In this document: positions 63,492 to 64,000 of the stretch, piece by piece
Layout: each line of letters starts with the position of its first letter
How positions within the stretch are numbered: position 1 is the stretch's first letter
Made by a program: the position numbers and the translations under genes
The notes under the pieces: model-generated
The model's database searches: none
Told to the model about the DNA's origin: nothing
Seen by the model: only the letters and a program-made list of their open reading frames with translations
Origin: Qipengyuania sp.
GTDB taxonomy: Bacteria; Pseudomonadota; Alphaproteobacteria; Sphingomonadales; Sphingomonadaceae
NCBI GenBank assembly: GCA_019745075.1
Contig: JAIETR010000009.1
Coordinates: 1 to 64,000 of the forward strand
Length of the DNA stretch: 64,000 nt
Direction of reading: 5' to 3'

Positions 63492-64000
63492 TCGCCCCTC
63501 CAGAAGCGGAGGGGACGCCTGCCGCGCGAGGCGAGACCGCGGGTCCTTATTTCGGCTTCCGTTGCCCGCATGCCGGCGATGACCAGGCGCTCAAGGGCGA
63601 CGGGTCCCTCTGCTTGGAAAAGATCACGAAATTCGTGAAAGCGGTGCTTTTGCCAACGCAGCCAGTCGAGGACCCGTTCGCGCTCCCACTTCTCGCTGAA
63701 GGACATCAGGAAGAACGGCTTCTTCTCGTCACCGCTCTGGAGGGAGAGCCCCGGCCGCTTGCTCTTCGGATCCAGGATGTAGAGGTCGATCTGGCGGCGC
63801 AAACGAATCCGCTCCTCCTCTTCGAGGCGAGCCTCTTCCGCCTCGATTGCCGCTTTCTCGGCCTCCCGTTCCGCAGCGGCGATCACCACCGAGCGGACCG
63901 CCTCCTCACCGAACAGGTAGGCCAGCCTGCCCCAGAGCGGCCAGTCGCCGGGTCGCAAACACATCCAGTCGAAGATCGAGCGAGCCCGCCCGCCGCCGAC
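63488..64000 (-). CDS. Coiled-coil protein of the ubiquitin-like island, 5' end outside the window
   Basis: The frame is open to the right edge of the window (ARSIFDWMCLRPGDWPLWGR at the edge, part of it before the ATG at 63964), so the start is likely outside. About 170 residues are visible. A charged coiled coil, AEREAEKAAIEAEEARLEEE (about 30 residues), leads to L-Y-I-L-D-P-K-S and a more globular end with MSFSEKWERERVLDWLRWQK. No domain recognised. The stop overlaps the AAA+ start by four bases, so it is in the same operon. Confidence 0.7.
   Translation of the reverse strand, partial: VGGGRARSIFDWMCLRPGDWPLWGRLAYLFGEEAVRSVVIAAAEREAEKAAIEAEEARLEEEERIRLRRQIDLYILDPKSKRPGLSLQSGDEKKPFFLMSFSEKWERERVLDWLRWQKHRFHEFRDLFQAEGPVALERLVIAGMRATEAEIRTRGLASRGRRPLRFWRGE

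Overview
The window is high-GC, densely packed chromosomal DNA from an alphaproteobacterium, most probably a member of the Sphingomonadales. The basis is gene order and family content: a ctaCDB-ctaG-ctaE-SURF1-thrC cytochrome oxidase cluster, the pyrE-pdxJ-acpS-lepB run, CckA and CpdR cell-cycle regulators, a GTTC-N7-GTTC SOS box before recA, and several palindromic repeats of the sort common in sphingomonads. The species cannot be named from this sequence alone. No rRNA, CRISPR array, insertion sequence or complete prophage was seen.

Layout. 1-8.1 kb: end of selO, astD, a glycine-zipper protein, rarD, pyrC, ygfZ, a TetR repressor with a divergent diiron-type hydrolase, and a GNAT acetyltransferase. 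8.3-11.2 kb: ribosomal proteins L27 and L21, a lipoprotein, moaE/moaD and a FolB-like gene. 11.2-19.8 kb: one long leftward cluster (cytochrome c oxidase and its assembly factors, thrC, an RlmI-like methyltransferase that carries an in-frame palindromic element). 20.0-26.2 kb: rightward pyrE-pdxJ-[vapBC]-acpS-lepB-AI-2E permease-DUF3089-ruvX, nearly all overlapping. 26.2-40 kb: sterol desaturase family, DEAD-box helicase, FAD-linked oxidase, sapC, N-formylglutamate amidohydrolase, cpdR, tRNA-Val, FucP-like transporter, icd, and two divergent CPA2 antiporters. 40-50.6 kb: alaS, a methyltransferase, a GST, recA, two decayed DUF4139-type genes, cckA, DUF2062 and smpB. 50.7-60.5 kb: S9 peptidase, an M14-type deacylase, a second toxin-antitoxin pair, dapA, lytic transglycosylase, an Lrp regulator and a degenerate histidine kinase.

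The accessory region of greatest interest starts immediately after a CAU tRNA gene (tRNA-Ile2 type) at 60.5 kb and runs off the right edge. It is a tightly overlapping leftward operon of four genes: a coiled-coil protein (partial), an AAA+ protein with degenerate Walker motifs, a protein built of three ubiquitin-like beta-grasp repeats, and a ThiF/E1-type adenylyltransferase with an N-terminal DUF6791-like domain. This looks like a bacterial ubiquitin-like modification island placed at a tRNA. No E2 or JAB peptidase is visible inside the window, and the tRNA next to it lacks its encoded CCA.

How the genes work together: core respiration (cta genes), nucleotide and cofactor synthesis (pyrC, pyrE, pdxJ, moaD, moaE), envelope and secretion (lepB, acpS, lytic transglycosylase, dapA) and cell-cycle phosphorelay (CckA and CpdR, which in Caulobacter are linked through ChpT) share the window. 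Small mobile modules (vapBC, Phd-PIN, palindromic elements, the ubiquitin-like island) are inserted between or even inside them.
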